Shown here: piece after piece, positions 17,727-26,193 of the stretch
Position numbering within the stretch: position 1 is the stretch's first letter
How the letters are laid out: every line of letters starts with the position of its first letter
Origin: Devosia sp. FJ2-5-3
GTDB lineage: Bacteria; Pseudomonadota; Alphaproteobacteria; Rhizobiales; Devosiaceae
Assembly: GCF_029201545.1 (NCBI RefSeq)
Contig: NZ_CP104007.1
Location: forward strand, 1,460,501 to 1,524,500
Length of the DNA: 64,000 bases
Direction: 5' to 3'
Made by a program: the position numbers and the translations under genes
The notes under the pieces: model-generated
The model's database searches: none
What the model saw: the letters and a program-made list of their open reading frames with translations, nothing else
Told to the model about the DNA's origin: nothing

Positions 17727-19496
17727 ATGGCCGACATCCCCCATGACGCGAGCGACATCGTCCCGCCCGCAGAAGTCGAGGAGATGGAGCTCTACCACCC
17801 GCATGGCTGGTGGACGAAATATGTCTTCTCGCAGGACGCCAAGGTCATCGCCGTGCAGTATGCGGCGACGGCGCTGGGAATTGGTTTTGTGGCGCTGGTC
17901 CTGTCCTGGCTCATCCGGCTGCAGCTGGGTTTTCCCGGCGTCTTCGACTTCATCGACGCCGACCGCTACTACCAGATCATCACCATGCACGGCATGATCA
18001 TGGTGGTGTACCTTCTCACCGCGCTGTTCCTCGGCGGCTTTGGCAATTATTTGATCCCGCTGATGGTGGGGGCGCGGGACATGGTGTTCCCCTACGCCAA
18101 CATGCTCAGCTACTGGCTTTACCTGCTCGCGGTGCTGCTCCTCGTGGCCAGCTTTTTCGTGCCGGGCGGGCCGACCGGCGCCGGCTGGACGCTCTATCCG
18201 CCGCAGGCAATCCTCTCCAATACCCCGGGCCAGCAATGGGGCATCATGCTGATGCTGGTGTCGTTGATCGTCTTCATCATCGGTTTCACCATGGGCGGGC
18301 TCAACTACACTGTCACCGTCCTGCAGGCGCGGGCGCGCGGGATGACGCTGATGCGGCTGCCCCTCACGATCTGGGGCATATTCGTCGCCACCGTCATGGC
18401 GCTGCTGGCGTTTCCGGCGCTGTTCGTGGCCGCCGTGATGATGCTGTTCGACAAATATCTTGGCACCAGCTTCTTCATGCCGACGCTGGTCGAGATGGGC
18501 GAGCAATTGAGCTATGGCGGGGGCAGCCCGATCCTCTTCCAACACCTGTTCTGGTTCTTCGGCCACCCGGAAGTCTATATCGTCGCCCTGCCGGCTTTCG
18601 GTATCGTCTCCGACCTGATCAGCACCCATGCGCGGCGCAATATCTTCGGCTATCGGATGATGGTCTGGGCCATTGTGGGCATCGGAGCGCTGAGCTTCAT
18701 CGTCTGGGCGCACCATATGTATGTCAGTGGCATGAACCCCTATTTCGGGTTCTTCTTTGCCACCACGACGCTGATCATCGCGGTGCCGACGGCGATCAAG
18801 GTCTATAATTGGGTGCTGACGCTCTGGCGCGGCGATATCCATTTCAACCCGCCGATGCTCTTCGCGCTTGGGTTCATCGTCACCTTCGTCAATGGCGGTT
18901 TGTCAGGCCTGTTTCTTGGCAATGTCGTCGTCGATGTGCCGCTCTCCGACACGATGTTTGTCGTCGCCCATTTCCATATGGTGATGGGCGTGGCGCCGAT
19001 CCTCGTCATCTTCGGGGCCATCTATCACTGGTATCCCAAGGTCACCGGCCGAATGCTGGGCGACGCCATGGCCAAGTTCCATTTCTGGGTCACGTTCCTG
19101 GGCGCCTATCTCATCTTTTTCCCCATGCACTATCTGGGCCTGATGGGTGTGCCGCGGCGCTATTTCGAGTCCTCCGACATCGACATCATGCCGGCTTCGG
19201 CGCATGGGCTGAACGTCTTCATTTCGGTGATGGCCTTTGTCGTCGGCTTTGCGCAGATCGTCTTCGTGTTCAACCTCATCTGGAGCCTGCGCCACGGCAA
19301 GGCCTCCGGTCCCAATCCCTGGCGCGCCACGACGCTCGAATGGCAGACGCCTCAAACCCCGCCGGCGCATGGCAATTGGGGCGATGAACTGCCAAACGTC
19401 TATCGCTGGGCCTATGACTACAGCGTGCCCGGCGCCGCCGAGGACTTCATCCCGCAAAACGTGCCCGGCGCCCTTTCGAGGGGAGACACGACATGA
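17727..19496 (+). CDS. coxA: Cytochrome c oxidase subunit I (aa3-type)
   Basis: 589-aa catalytic subunit with about 12 membrane spans. The low-spin heme His is in IITMHGMIMV, GHPEVYIVALPAFG holds the proton-channel Glu and the cross-linked His-Tyr pair, AHHMYVSGMNP gives two CuB histidines, and AHFHMVMGVAP gives the heme a3 and heme a ligands. It is an A-type heme-copper oxidase and has no fused subunit III. ATG 17727 is chosen because TTGAGGAGGAG sits directly upstream; an in-frame TTG at 17688 is less likely. It ends in a 4-nt ATGA overlap with the next gene. Reduces O2 to water and pumps protons at the inner membrane. Confidence 0.93.
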   Translation: MADIPHDASDIVPPAEVEEMELYHPHGWWTKYVFSQDAKVIAVQYAATALGIGFVALVLSWLIRLQLGFPGVFDFIDADRYYQIITMHGMIMVVYLLTALFLGGFGNYLIPLMVGARDMVFPYANMLSYWLYLLAVLLLVASFFVPGGPTGAGWTLYPPQAILSNTPGQQWGIMLMLVSLIVFIIGFTMGGLNYTVTVLQARARGMTLMRLPLTIWGIFVATVMALLAFPALFVAAVMMLFDKYLGTSFFMPTLVEMGEQLSYGGGSPILFQHLFWFFGHPEVYIVALPAFGIVSDLISTHARRNIFGYRMMVWAIVGIGALSFIVWAHHMYVSGMNPYFGFFFATTTLIIAVPTAIKVYNWVLTLWRGDIHFNPPMLFALGFIVTFVNGGLSGLFLGNVVVDVPLSDTMFVVAHFHMVMGVAPILVIFGAIYHWYPKVTGRMLGDAMAKFHFWVTFLGAYLIFFPMHYLGLMGVPRRYFESSDIDIMPASAHGLNVFISVMAFVVGFAQIVFVFNLIWSLRHGKASGPNPWRATTLEWQTPQTPPAHGNWGDELPNVYRWAYDYSVPGAAEDFIPQNVPGALSRGDTT

Positions 19497-20212
19497 GCGC
19501 GGTCCTCGGGTTCATCGCCATCATGACACTCATCGTCGGCTGGTGGTTCGCCCAGCAAGGCCTGGCGGTCAAACCGTGGTTGCAGGTGGACGGACCCGCC
19601 GGAGCAATCCAGCGGGACGGCCCGCGCTATGTGCCGGCACAAATCGGACTGGGGGTGTTCCTGGCGGTGGTCGGGTCACTGTTCGCGCTGCTGATCACGG
19701 GATATCTGCTGCGCTCGGAGGGGGGCGACTGGCGGGCCATGCCGCTGCCGTGGCTCGTCTGGCCGAATACGCTCGCCCTTGTGGCCAGTGGCGCAGCCCT
19801 CGAATGGGCCCTGTCGGCGGCGCGGGCCGGGGCGCTCGACAAGGCGCGCAGCGGCGTCCTCGTGGCCCTTGCCGGAACGGCACTGTTCCTCGTCGGCCAG
19901 TTCGTCACCTGGCGGATGCTTGCTGCCAGCGGCAATTTCGTCAATTCCGGCCCCGCGGACAGCTTCTTCTATCTCATGACCGCGGCCCATGGCCTGCACA
20001 TCATCGGGGGCATGGTCGCCCTGGCGCGCAGCCATGACCGGATATTGCGCGGCGAAAGGCTCGACCGCATCCAGATCAGCGTTGAGCTATCGACTATCTA
20101 CCTGCTGTTCATGCTGTTCGTGTGGGTCTTGCTGCTCATGGTCCTCTCCGGCGGGGCGGCCGAATTCCTTGCCCTTTGCGGCCAGATCCTGTTCGATGGA
20201 GGTGTCCCATGA
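19493..20212 (+). CDS. Cytochrome oxidase subunit III-like membrane protein (first of two)
   Basis: 239-aa membrane protein with about six to seven spans. It is divergent, but the C-terminal half (NSGPADSFFYLMTAAHGLHIIGGMVALARS) matches the conserved subunit III pattern F-x-TG/AxHGLHxIxG. The N-terminal segment with MSAVLGFIAIMTLIVGWWFAQQGL and WLQVDG is unlike standard subunit III. It overlaps coxA and the next gene by 4 nt each, so is translationally coupled to both. Bradyrhizobium coxMNOP also has two subunit III homologues, so this probably is a structural subunit of the same enzyme. Confidence 0.8.
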   Translation: MSAVLGFIAIMTLIVGWWFAQQGLAVKPWLQVDGPAGAIQRDGPRYVPAQIGLGVFLAVVGSLFALLITGYLLRSEGGDWRAMPLPWLVWPNTLALVASGAALEWALSAARAGALDKARSGVLVALAGTALFLVGQFVTWRMLAASGNFVNSGPADSFFYLMTAAHGLHIIGGMVALARSHDRILRGERLDRIQISVELSTIYLLFMLFVWVLLLMVLSGGAAEFLALCGQILFDGGVP

Positions 20213-20931
20213 GCGATCCAGCATTGCCCCCGGGGCACGCACCCACGGTCCAGGCTCCCGGCTGGCGCGGCATCGTGGCCGATTGGTCCTCCGACCAGCG
20301 CTCCTTCAAGACCGCCTCCTGGGGCAAGGTGATGATGTGGGTGTTTCTCTTGAGCGACACCTTCATCTTCGGCTGTTTCCTGCTCTCCTACATGACAGCC
20401 CGCATGTCGACGACCGTGCCTTGGCCCAATGCCAGCGAGGTCTTCTCGCTCGAGATAGGCGGCACCCACATGCCGCTCCTCCTCATCGCCATCATGACTT
20501 TCGTGCTCATCACCTCAAGCGGCACCATGGCGATGGCGGTCAATTTCGGCTATCAGCGCGACCGGCTCAAGACCGCGGTACTGTTGCTGCTGACCGCTGC
20601 GCTCGGGGTGACCTTCGTGGGCATGCAGGCCTTCGAATGGAGCAAGCTGATCAGCGAGGGCGTTCGTCCGTGGGGCAATCCCTGGGGCGCCCAACAGTTT
20701 GGCGCGACCTTCTTCATGATCACCGGCTTTCACGGCACCCATGTCAGCATCGGCGTCATTTTCCTGCTGATCACGGCGCGCAAGGTGTGGCGCGGCGATT
20801 TCGACACCGGGCGCCCCGGCTTCTTCACGTCCCGCAAGGGGCGCTATGAAATGGTCGAAATCATGGGCCTTTACTGGCACTTCGTCGATCTGGTCTGGGT
20901 CTTCATTTTTGCCCTGTTCTACCTGTGGTGA
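20209..20931 (+). CDS. coxC: Cytochrome c oxidase subunit III (second of two)
   Basis: 240-aa subunit III, five to seven spans. Typical motifs: WGKVMMWVFLLSDTFIFGCFLLSY, AQQFGATFFMITGFHGTHVSIGVIF, and YEMVEIMGLYWHFVDLVWVFIFALFYLW at the C-terminus. The start ATG 20209 lies in a GATGGAGGTGTCCCATGA context and overlaps the previous stop by 4 nt. Subunit III stabilises the catalytic core and proton uptake. The sequence is closer to canonical subunit III than its upstream neighbour's. Confidence 0.9.
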   Translation: MSDPALPPGHAPTVQAPGWRGIVADWSSDQRSFKTASWGKVMMWVFLLSDTFIFGCFLLSYMTARMSTTVPWPNASEVFSLEIGGTHMPLLLIAIMTFVLITSSGTMAMAVNFGYQRDRLKTAVLLLLTAALGVTFVGMQAFEWSKLISEGVRPWGNPWGAQQFGATFFMITGFHGTHVSIGVIFLLITARKVWRGDFDTGRPGFFTSRKGRYEMVEIMGLYWHFVDLVWVFIFALFYLW

Positions 20932-20936
20932 GCCCG

Positions 20937-21296
20937 ATGACACATAACGCGACTGCCGCCGCACCCCCGGCCTCCGCCCACACCGACACCCAGCAGCATC
21001 CGATCCGGCTATATCTGGTGGTGTGGGGCTGGCTGTTCATCCTCAGCGTCGGCTCCTACATGGTCGATATCCTGCAGTTCCAGGGCCTGTTGCGCTGGGG
21101 GCTGATCCTGACGCTGATGCTGCTCAAGGCGGGGCTGATCGTTTCGATCTTCATGCATATGCGCTGGGAGCGGCTGGCGCTGAGCTACGCCATCCTCGTT
21201 CCGCCGGTCCTGATCCTGGTGTTCGTGGCACTGATGTCGCTGGAGGCCACCTACACGCAGATGACCCGCGTCCTGTTCCTCAACGGAACGACGTAG
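20937..21296 (+). CDS. Cytochrome c oxidase subunit IV family protein
   Basis: 119-aa protein with three membrane spans (YLVVWGWLFILSVGSYMVD, LRWGLILTLMLLKAGLIVSIFMHMRWERL, ILVPPVLILVFVALMSLEATY), the pattern of CyoD/CtaF-type subunit IV. The FMHMRWE segment is characteristic. ATG 20937 is preferred, but GTG 20928 within GGTGAG would overlap the upstream stop and is possible. Last gene of the oxidase operon. No heme A synthase or CtaG is nearby, so those factors must come from elsewhere. Confidence 0.85.
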   Translation: MTHNATAAAPPASAHTDTQQHPIRLYLVVWGWLFILSVGSYMVDILQFQGLLRWGLILTLMLLKAGLIVSIFMHMRWERLALSYAILVPPVLILVFVALMSLEATYTQMTRVLFLNGTT

Positions 21297-21348
21297 AGCG
21301 CTCCCGGCACCCGGCTCCGAGGGCATGTTTTGGCGCGCGCTTGGAAAA

Positions 21349-21424
21349 TGGTGGGCCCACCAGGACTCGAACCTGGAACCAGACCGTTATGAGCGGTCGG
21401 CTCTAACCATTGAGCTATAGGCCC
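21349..21424 (-). tRNA. tRNA with anticodon CAU (probably tRNA-Ile2 decoding AUA)
   Basis: 76-nt cloverleaf on the minus strand with the CCA end encoded. Acceptor GGGCCTA pairs with TGGGCCC (one G-T), the D-stem is GCTC/GAGC, the anticodon stem GACCG/CGGTC encloses CTCATAA, and the T-arm is CCAGG-TTCGAGT-CCTGG. The anticodon is CAU. There is a G1-C72 pair and no three G-C pairs at the anticodon-stem base as in initiator tRNA. I favour the TilS-modified isoleucine tRNA over elongator Met, though this rests on pattern only. Confidence 0.9.
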
Positions 21425-21525
21425 CTAGGTAGCCTCTTAGCAGGGGCGTGGGTGGTGTCAAAGGGTTTGGTGGAAATCTTGCCTGGTTTTTCGCGGCACT
21501 CGCCCTGGGCGCTCGCGAGGGGCGA

Positions 21526-21729
21526 TCAGGCGGTCTTGGACATGCGCTGAAAGGCGACTTTTGCCACCACATTGCCCTTGCCAATGGCCTCATTGGTCTT
21601 GATGGACATCATCGAATTGGCGGTGGCGGAAAACTGCTGGACACGCGCGAAGCCTTCCTTGCGGGCACTTCGGTAGTACTCCATCTGCTGCCAGCGCGTC
21701 ATTTGGGAGATTTTACTGATGCTTGCCAT
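21526..21729 (-). CDS. Small uncharacterised protein (67 aa)
   Basis: 67-aa cytoplasmic protein, unknown function, basic and free of membrane spans or cysteines. It reads as a genuine protein: a mixed helical composition (QMTRWQQMEYYRSARKEG, ARVQQFSATANSMMS) and an Ala/Lys-rich C-terminus. ATG 21729 is preferred; GTG 21735 is in frame just upstream. It sits alone between the tRNA and a LysE gene on the same strand. Possible relatives are short conserved proteins of Hyphomicrobiales, but I cannot name a family. Confidence 0.6.
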   Translation of the reverse strand: MASISKISQMTRWQQMEYYRSARKEGFARVQQFSATANSMMSIKTNEAIGKGNVVAKVAFQRMSKTA

Positions 21730-21772
21730 GAGCACAGTCTGGCGCGCAAAAGTTAGCGGGGATTTAACAGGG

Positions 21773-22384
21773 CTAGTGCTGGAAGACGACGAGGCCGGCG
21801 GCCCCGGCCATCATGGCGCCGGCAGTCTTGTTGAGACGGCCCAGGGCCTTTTCGCTCCTGAACATTTCGCGCGCGGCAGAGGCGAGCCAGGCATAGCCGC
21901 AGCCGATCAGCAGCAGGACCACCACCACGATAATCGTCAGCTCGATGAAGGCGACGGGGTTCATCTGGTCGAGCGGGATCACGGTGGGGAGGATGGCGAG
22001 ATAGAAGACGATGGTCTTGGGATTGCCCATGGTCAGGGAAAAACCGGCCAGGAAGGTTTTCCAGGGGTCTTCATTCTTGGGCTTCATCTGTTCGGAGCCG
22101 GGACGGGCAGTCCAGAACTTCCAGGCGATGAAGAGGAGATAGGCGGCGCCCGCCCAGCGGACGATGACAAAGATGGGCGCGAAATAGGTGGCGATGGCCG
22201 CCAGGCCGAAGACCGCGAAGACGAAATAGACGAGATCGCCGGCGAGGATGCCCAGCACCATTGGAAAAGCGCCCTTGAACCCGCCGCCCAGAGCGCGGGC
22301 AACGACCGCAGCGACGCCAGGGCCGGGTACCAGCACGGCGATAGCATAGGCGATGGTGAAGGCGGCGAGGGTGAAGAGGTCCAT
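21773..22384 (-). CDS. LysE family translocator (amino acid exporter)
   Basis: 203-aa membrane protein with six spans. N-terminal LAAFTIAYAIAVLVPGPGVAAVVARALGGGFKGAFPMVLG carries the family's PGPG motif. FSLTMGNPKTIVFYLAILPTVIP is the standard central segment. ATG 22384 is chosen over an upstream ATG at 22417 because the extra residues (WPFCPAGRRQ) fall outside the family start. Exports amino acids or small metabolites; substrate unknown. Divergent from the ABC-F gene. Confidence 0.9.
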   Translation of the reverse strand: MDLFTLAAFTIAYAIAVLVPGPGVAAVVARALGGGFKGAFPMVLGILAGDLVYFVFAVFGLAAIATYFAPIFVIVRWAGAAYLLFIAWKFWTARPGSEQMKPKNEDPWKTFLAGFSLTMGNPKTIVFYLAILPTVIPLDQMNPVAFIELTIIVVVVLLLIGCGYAWLASAAREMFRSEKALGRLNKTAGAMMAGAAGLVVFQH

Positions 22385-22571
22385 CTGGCGGCGTCCGGCT
22401 GGGCAGAATGGCCACACTCCTACTCCCGACTGACCGGATTGGCCAGAGGCCGGTTGACGCTGGTTTCGGCTGCGCTATCTATGATGAACCGCAATTCGAC
22501 CGGATGGTGCCCAATGGAACGCTTCTCCACCGCAATGCCGACCTGCCTTGCCCTTGGAGAATTCTCGTTCC

Positions 22572-24161
22572 ATGCCTCAATCCCTGACGATTTCGCAGCT
22601 TTCCTATATCGGCCCTGACGGCCAGAAGCTCTTTTCCAATCTCGATCTGACTTTTGGCCCAGGGCGCACAGGCCTTGTGGGGCGTAACGGCGTGGGCAAA
22701 ACCACGCTGCTCAGATTGATTGCGGGTGAACTCGTGCCTGCCGCCGGCACGGTAAGCCTTACAGGCCGGCTGGGCATTTTGCGCCAGCAGGTGCAACCGG
22801 CCGCGGGAGAAACCATCGCCGATCTGTTTGGTGTTCGAGAAGGCCTGGCCTTGCTCGAAAGGGCGACGAATGGCACCGCCGATGTCGATGAGCTTGCCGA
22901 TGCCGACTGGACACTGGAGCCGCGGTTGGAGGCGGCGCTGGAAAAACTTGGCCTGGCGGTGGGGCCGGACACGGCACTTTCGACGCTCTCGGGTGGGCAG
23001 CGGACACGGGCGGCGCTGGCCGCATTGGTGTTTGCCGAGCCGGATCTGATCCTTCTCGATGAGCCAACCAACAATCTCGACGCCGAGGGACGGACCGCAG
23101 TGGCCGATATGCTGGCAGGGTGGCGGGGGGCGGCTATCGTCGTCAGCCATGATCGCAATCTGCTGGAAAATGTCGATGCTATCGTCGAGCTGACAAGCCT
23201 CGGCGCCAAATATTACGGCGGCGGCTGGAGCCAGTATCGGGAGCGCAGGGCGCTCGAGCTGCAGGCGGCAGAGCGGGACCGTGACGTGGCCGAGCGGGAG
23301 GTGCGCGAGGTGGCGCGCAAGGCGCAGGAGGCGCGCGAAAAGCAGGCCCAGCGCGATGCCGGCGGGCGGCGCAAGGCGGCGAAGGGCGATATGCCAAAAA
23401 TCGTACTCGGCGGGCTCAAGCGTCGCGCCGAGGAGACGGCGGGAGGGCTCGATACTCTCGCGGAAAGGCAGGCCGAGACCGCGCAGGAGCAGGCCCGGGC
23501 GGCGCGGGAGAGAATCGAAATCCTCACCCCATTCGCGGTAAAACTGGCGCCGACGCACTTGCCGCGCAGCAAGGTCGTGCTGCGGGCGGTGGGGTTGAGC
23601 GGGGGCTATGACCCTGAGCAGCCGGTCATCCGCGATGTGTCGTTTGAAATCGTCGGGCCGGAGCGGGTGGCGATCACCGGCGACAATGGAACTGGCAAGA
23701 CGACGCTGCTGAAGCTGCTGACGGGGAGCCTAGCACCGAGCGCGGGGAGCGTGCAGATGGGCGGGCCCTTTGCATTGCTCGACCAACAGGTGGGACTCTT
23801 GCAGCGGGAGGCCAGCATCGTCGACAATTTCCGCCGGCTCAATCCGGAGAGTAGCGAGAATGATTGCCGGGCCTTGCTCGCCGCATTCAGTTTTCGCGCG
23901 GATGCGGCACTGCAGGAGGTGGGAACGCTGAGTGGCGGGGAAATGCTACGGGCCGGGCTGGCCTGCGCCGTCGGCGGGAAAACGCCGCCGATCCTGCTGG
24001 TGCTCGATGAGCCCACCAATCATCTCGATATCGACGCGATCATGGAGATCGAGGCAGGGCTGCGGGCCTATGACGGGGCGCTGCTGGTGGTGAGCCACGA
24101 CCGGGCGTTTCTCGAGGCCATCGGAATCACGCGGGAAGTGCGGCTGGGGGAGGGCCGCTAG
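22572..24161 (+). CDS. ABC-F family ATP-binding protein
   Basis: 529-aa soluble protein with two ABC ATPase domains and no membrane part. Walker A: GRNGVGKTT and GDNGTGKTT. Signatures: LSGGQRTRAALAA and LSGGEMLRAGLA. Walker B: LILLDEPTNNLD and LLVLDEPTNHLD. A charged, Arg/Ala/Glu-rich coiled linker (about residues 215-300) separates the domains. These features define ABC-F factors that act on ribosomes (Uup/YheS/EttA type). ATG 22572 is preferred over in-frame TTG 22548. It overlaps the convergent DUF4037 gene by 35 nt at the 3' end. Confidence 0.92.
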   Translation: MPQSLTISQLSYIGPDGQKLFSNLDLTFGPGRTGLVGRNGVGKTTLLRLIAGELVPAAGTVSLTGRLGILRQQVQPAAGETIADLFGVREGLALLERATNGTADVDELADADWTLEPRLEAALEKLGLAVGPDTALSTLSGGQRTRAALAALVFAEPDLILLDEPTNNLDAEGRTAVADMLAGWRGAAIVVSHDRNLLENVDAIVELTSLGAKYYGGGWSQYRERRALELQAAERDRDVAEREVREVARKAQEAREKQAQRDAGGRRKAAKGDMPKIVLGGLKRRAEETAGGLDTLAERQAETAQEQARAARERIEILTPFAVKLAPTHLPRSKVVLRAVGLSGGYDPEQPVIRDVSFEIVGPERVAITGDNGTGKTTLLKLLTGSLAPSAGSVQMGGPFALLDQQVGLLQREASIVDNFRRLNPESSENDCRALLAAFSFRADAALQEVGTLSGGEMLRAGLACAVGGKTPPILLVLDEPTNHLDIDAIMEIEAGLRAYDGALLVVSHDRAFLEAIGITREVRLGEGR

Positions 24162-25230
24162 GGCCCGCAAGGAGCGGCTCCATGATGCGCTGGGACAGGG
24201 CGGCGTCTTCGAGGAGGGGCGTGAGATCGGTGACTTGGTCAAGCGAGCCCATGATGGGCAAATTTCCGAGTTCCGGATCGGTGATGGCCGCCAGGAGTGC
24301 CGCAATGGCATCGTCGGCATTGATGGTGGCGAAGGGGCGCTCGTGATAGGGGCCGACGATGGGCTCGAAGACGCCTATTTCGAGCCGGTTCTGGCTGTGG
24401 GCGAGCTCGAGATAGGCCGCTGCGAGGGCTTCGCCGCGCGGTTTCCATTCGGATGCGGTGAGCGCCGCATGCATATGCGGGGACAGGCGCGCGGCGATGG
24501 GGAGCCTGGCGAAGGCGCTGCCGATCCATTTGGAATAGGGGGCATATCTTCGTTCGAGCAGGAAGCCCATGCGGATGATGTCCCGCGCCAGACGGGCCGC
24601 GATGATGCGGGATCCGAGATCGTCCCCGACCTGGCCGGTGCGGCCGACAAAGGCCTGTTCCTCGGCGATGCGCCGCCATTGGCACGCGAGCTTGTAGAGC
24701 CAGACATCGTGCGGGAAATAGGCCATGGCGTCGCGCGCTTTGCTCAGGCGGCCATCGTCGTCGTGGAACACGGCGCCGGCGGTGAAGGCGAGGAGTTTTT
24801 GTTCGGCAAAACCAAGCCATTGGCGGGCGGTGATTGCGTCGAGGGAACGCAAGCCGAGATGGGCTTCGAGCCGGGCTTCGAGAGTGTGGATTTCCAGGCC
24901 ATGGGCTATGGCGCCTGCGGATTCTGGGCCGTTGGCGGCAGGATGGGGCCGGCTGCGCCAGCCGATGGGCTCACCGAGATAGGTCTGTGGCGCGACTTCG
25001 GCAAAGGCATCGACCAAATGCCTGGCATGGGTGGCAAAGTCCTCGGCTGTCACGATCAGATGGACCCGGGGCCCCCAATTGTGATCCCGCGACGTTTCAT
25101 CGTCGAAGCCCAGCAGCTCCGATCCGTATCCGATGAGGGCAGCCGCGTGGGGCAGGTCCGGAGCGGCCTTGGCGAGCCAGGGCCGCACGATCTCGGCGTA
25201 GAAGCGGCGCGATAATTCTATGCCTTGCAT
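24127..25230 (-). CDS. DUF4037 family protein (nucleotidyltransferase-like fold)
   Basis: 367-aa protein. The N-terminal region has a GS-x(8)-D-x2-S-x-D-HNWGPRV pattern (GYGSELLGFDDETSRDHNWGPRV), as in nucleotidyltransferase-like folds; the C-terminal part is the DUF4037 helical region (FPHDVWLYKLACQWRRIAEEQAFVGRTGQVGDDLGS). The same domain often occurs beside kinase-like or phosphotransferase genes, as here. ATG 25230 is chosen because CGGAGC lies upstream, over a TTG at 25266. Substrate unknown. Its 3' end overlaps the ABC-F gene. Confidence 0.85.
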   Translation of the reverse strand: MQGIELSRRFYAEIVRPWLAKAAPDLPHAAALIGYGSELLGFDDETSRDHNWGPRVHLIVTAEDFATHARHLVDAFAEVAPQTYLGEPIGWRSRPHPAANGPESAGAIAHGLEIHTLEARLEAHLGLRSLDAITARQWLGFAEQKLLAFTAGAVFHDDDGRLSKARDAMAYFPHDVWLYKLACQWRRIAEEQAFVGRTGQVGDDLGSRIIAARLARDIIRMGFLLERRYAPYSKWIGSAFARLPIAARLSPHMHAALTASEWKPRGEALAAAYLELAHSQNRLEIGVFEPIVGPYHERPFATINADDAIAALLAAITDPELGNLPIMGSLDQVTDLTPLLEDAALSQRIMEPLLAGPSGPPPAALPA

Positions 25231-26158
25231 CAGATCGGCTCCGCTCCCCAGGATTGCGGCTGACAATTGATGGATCGTGACCTTCGGTCAAGCGCGGTGG
25301 GCGGAGCCTTTGTTCCTGGGGCCCGCTCAAGGCGGCGGCGATGGTAGCGCAGCGGTGGGTGGCCCATTCAACCAGCCGGGTATCTGCATCGGCCTGGGCT
25401 TCTGCGCGGATCTGGAGGCCGATGCGCAATTGGTAGCGGAGAAGACGCGCGGCATCGGCCGAACGATAGGGTTCGTTGACCTCGATGTAACTGCACTGGG
25501 CCTCCATGCAGTCGAGCCAGGGACGCCAGAAGAAGAGATTGGCAAGGTCGTAGGCGGGATCGCCTGTCATCGCCTCGGACCAGTCGAGAACGGCGCTGAT
25601 CCTGCCATCGGCCACGAGAACATTGTTGGACCCGAAATCGCCATGGACGAGGCCATGGGGCGCGCCATAGTCGAATGCCTCCAGCAGGGCGAGCCATTGA
25701 GGTGGGCCCTCTATGCTCAGGATGAAGTCGCGCCAGGATGAAAATCCGGCCTTGCCCTGGGCGCTGAAAGGGCCATAGCCGGTGACAGGACTGATGTCCG
25801 AGGCCGCGATGACGTCCATCATGGCGCAGACAGCCGGAGCAATCTCCCTCGTAGCAGTTCCCAAGGATTGGAGCGTCCGGCCAGGGGCCTTCTCGGAAAT
25901 GCAGGCCCAGCCATCGCCGATGGGCAAGATGTCGAGCACGATTGGGGCCAGCGTGGTCGGCCAGCGGCTTGCCACCAGCCGGTCTTTGTCGAAGCCGTCA
26001 CGTGTGGAGGCGGCCCGAACGACAACGTCCCGGCCGTCCACACTGGCAGAGAAGGCCTGGCTGTCGTCCCCTTCTTCCAGCTGCGAGAGGTGGAGGAAGG
26101 GGCCGTAGGCATCCCGCAGGAAGCGACCTATTTCAGGGATCGAAAATCTGGTCTTCAT
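25097..26158 (-). CDS. Aminoglycoside phosphotransferase-like protein with probable 3' frameshift
   Basis: 353-residue open frame, of which about 285 residues are APH-like: nucleotide-lobe DVVVRAAST, catalytic loop GLVHGDFGSNNVLVADGR (HGDxxxxN) and metal-binding AVLDWSEAMTGDPAYDLANLFFW. The last about 65 residues are Arg/Pro-rich and read the DUF4037 gene in another frame, giving a same-strand overlap of over 130 nt. In the neighbouring frame a TGA occurs at 25288-25290, which would end the protein at ...GSAHRA and leave a normal 58-nt gap. A one-base indel near the GGGCCCC run at 25317-25324 would explain it. Possible sequencing error or real mutation. Likely phosphorylates a small hydroxylated compound. 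Confidence 0.8.
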   Translation of the reverse strand: MKTRFSIPEIGRFLRDAYGPFLHLSQLEEGDDSQAFSASVDGRDVVVRAASTRDGFDKDRLVASRWPTTLAPIVLDILPIGDGWACISEKAPGRTLQSLGTATREIAPAVCAMMDVIAASDISPVTGYGPFSAQGKAGFSSWRDFILSIEGPPQWLALLEAFDYGAPHGLVHGDFGSNNVLVADGRISAVLDWSEAMTGDPAYDLANLFFWRPWLDCMEAQCSYIEVNEPYRSADAARLLRYQLRIGLQIRAEAQADADTRLVEWATHRCATIAAALSGPQEQRLRPPRLTEGHDPSIVSRNPGERSRSDARHRIIAPLLRRDRAALARQGRSGPAPRGCPHRIRIGAAGLRR

Positions 26159-26193
26159 GAGCAGCGAGCTCCCTGCAGTTCACGCCGGGATCG

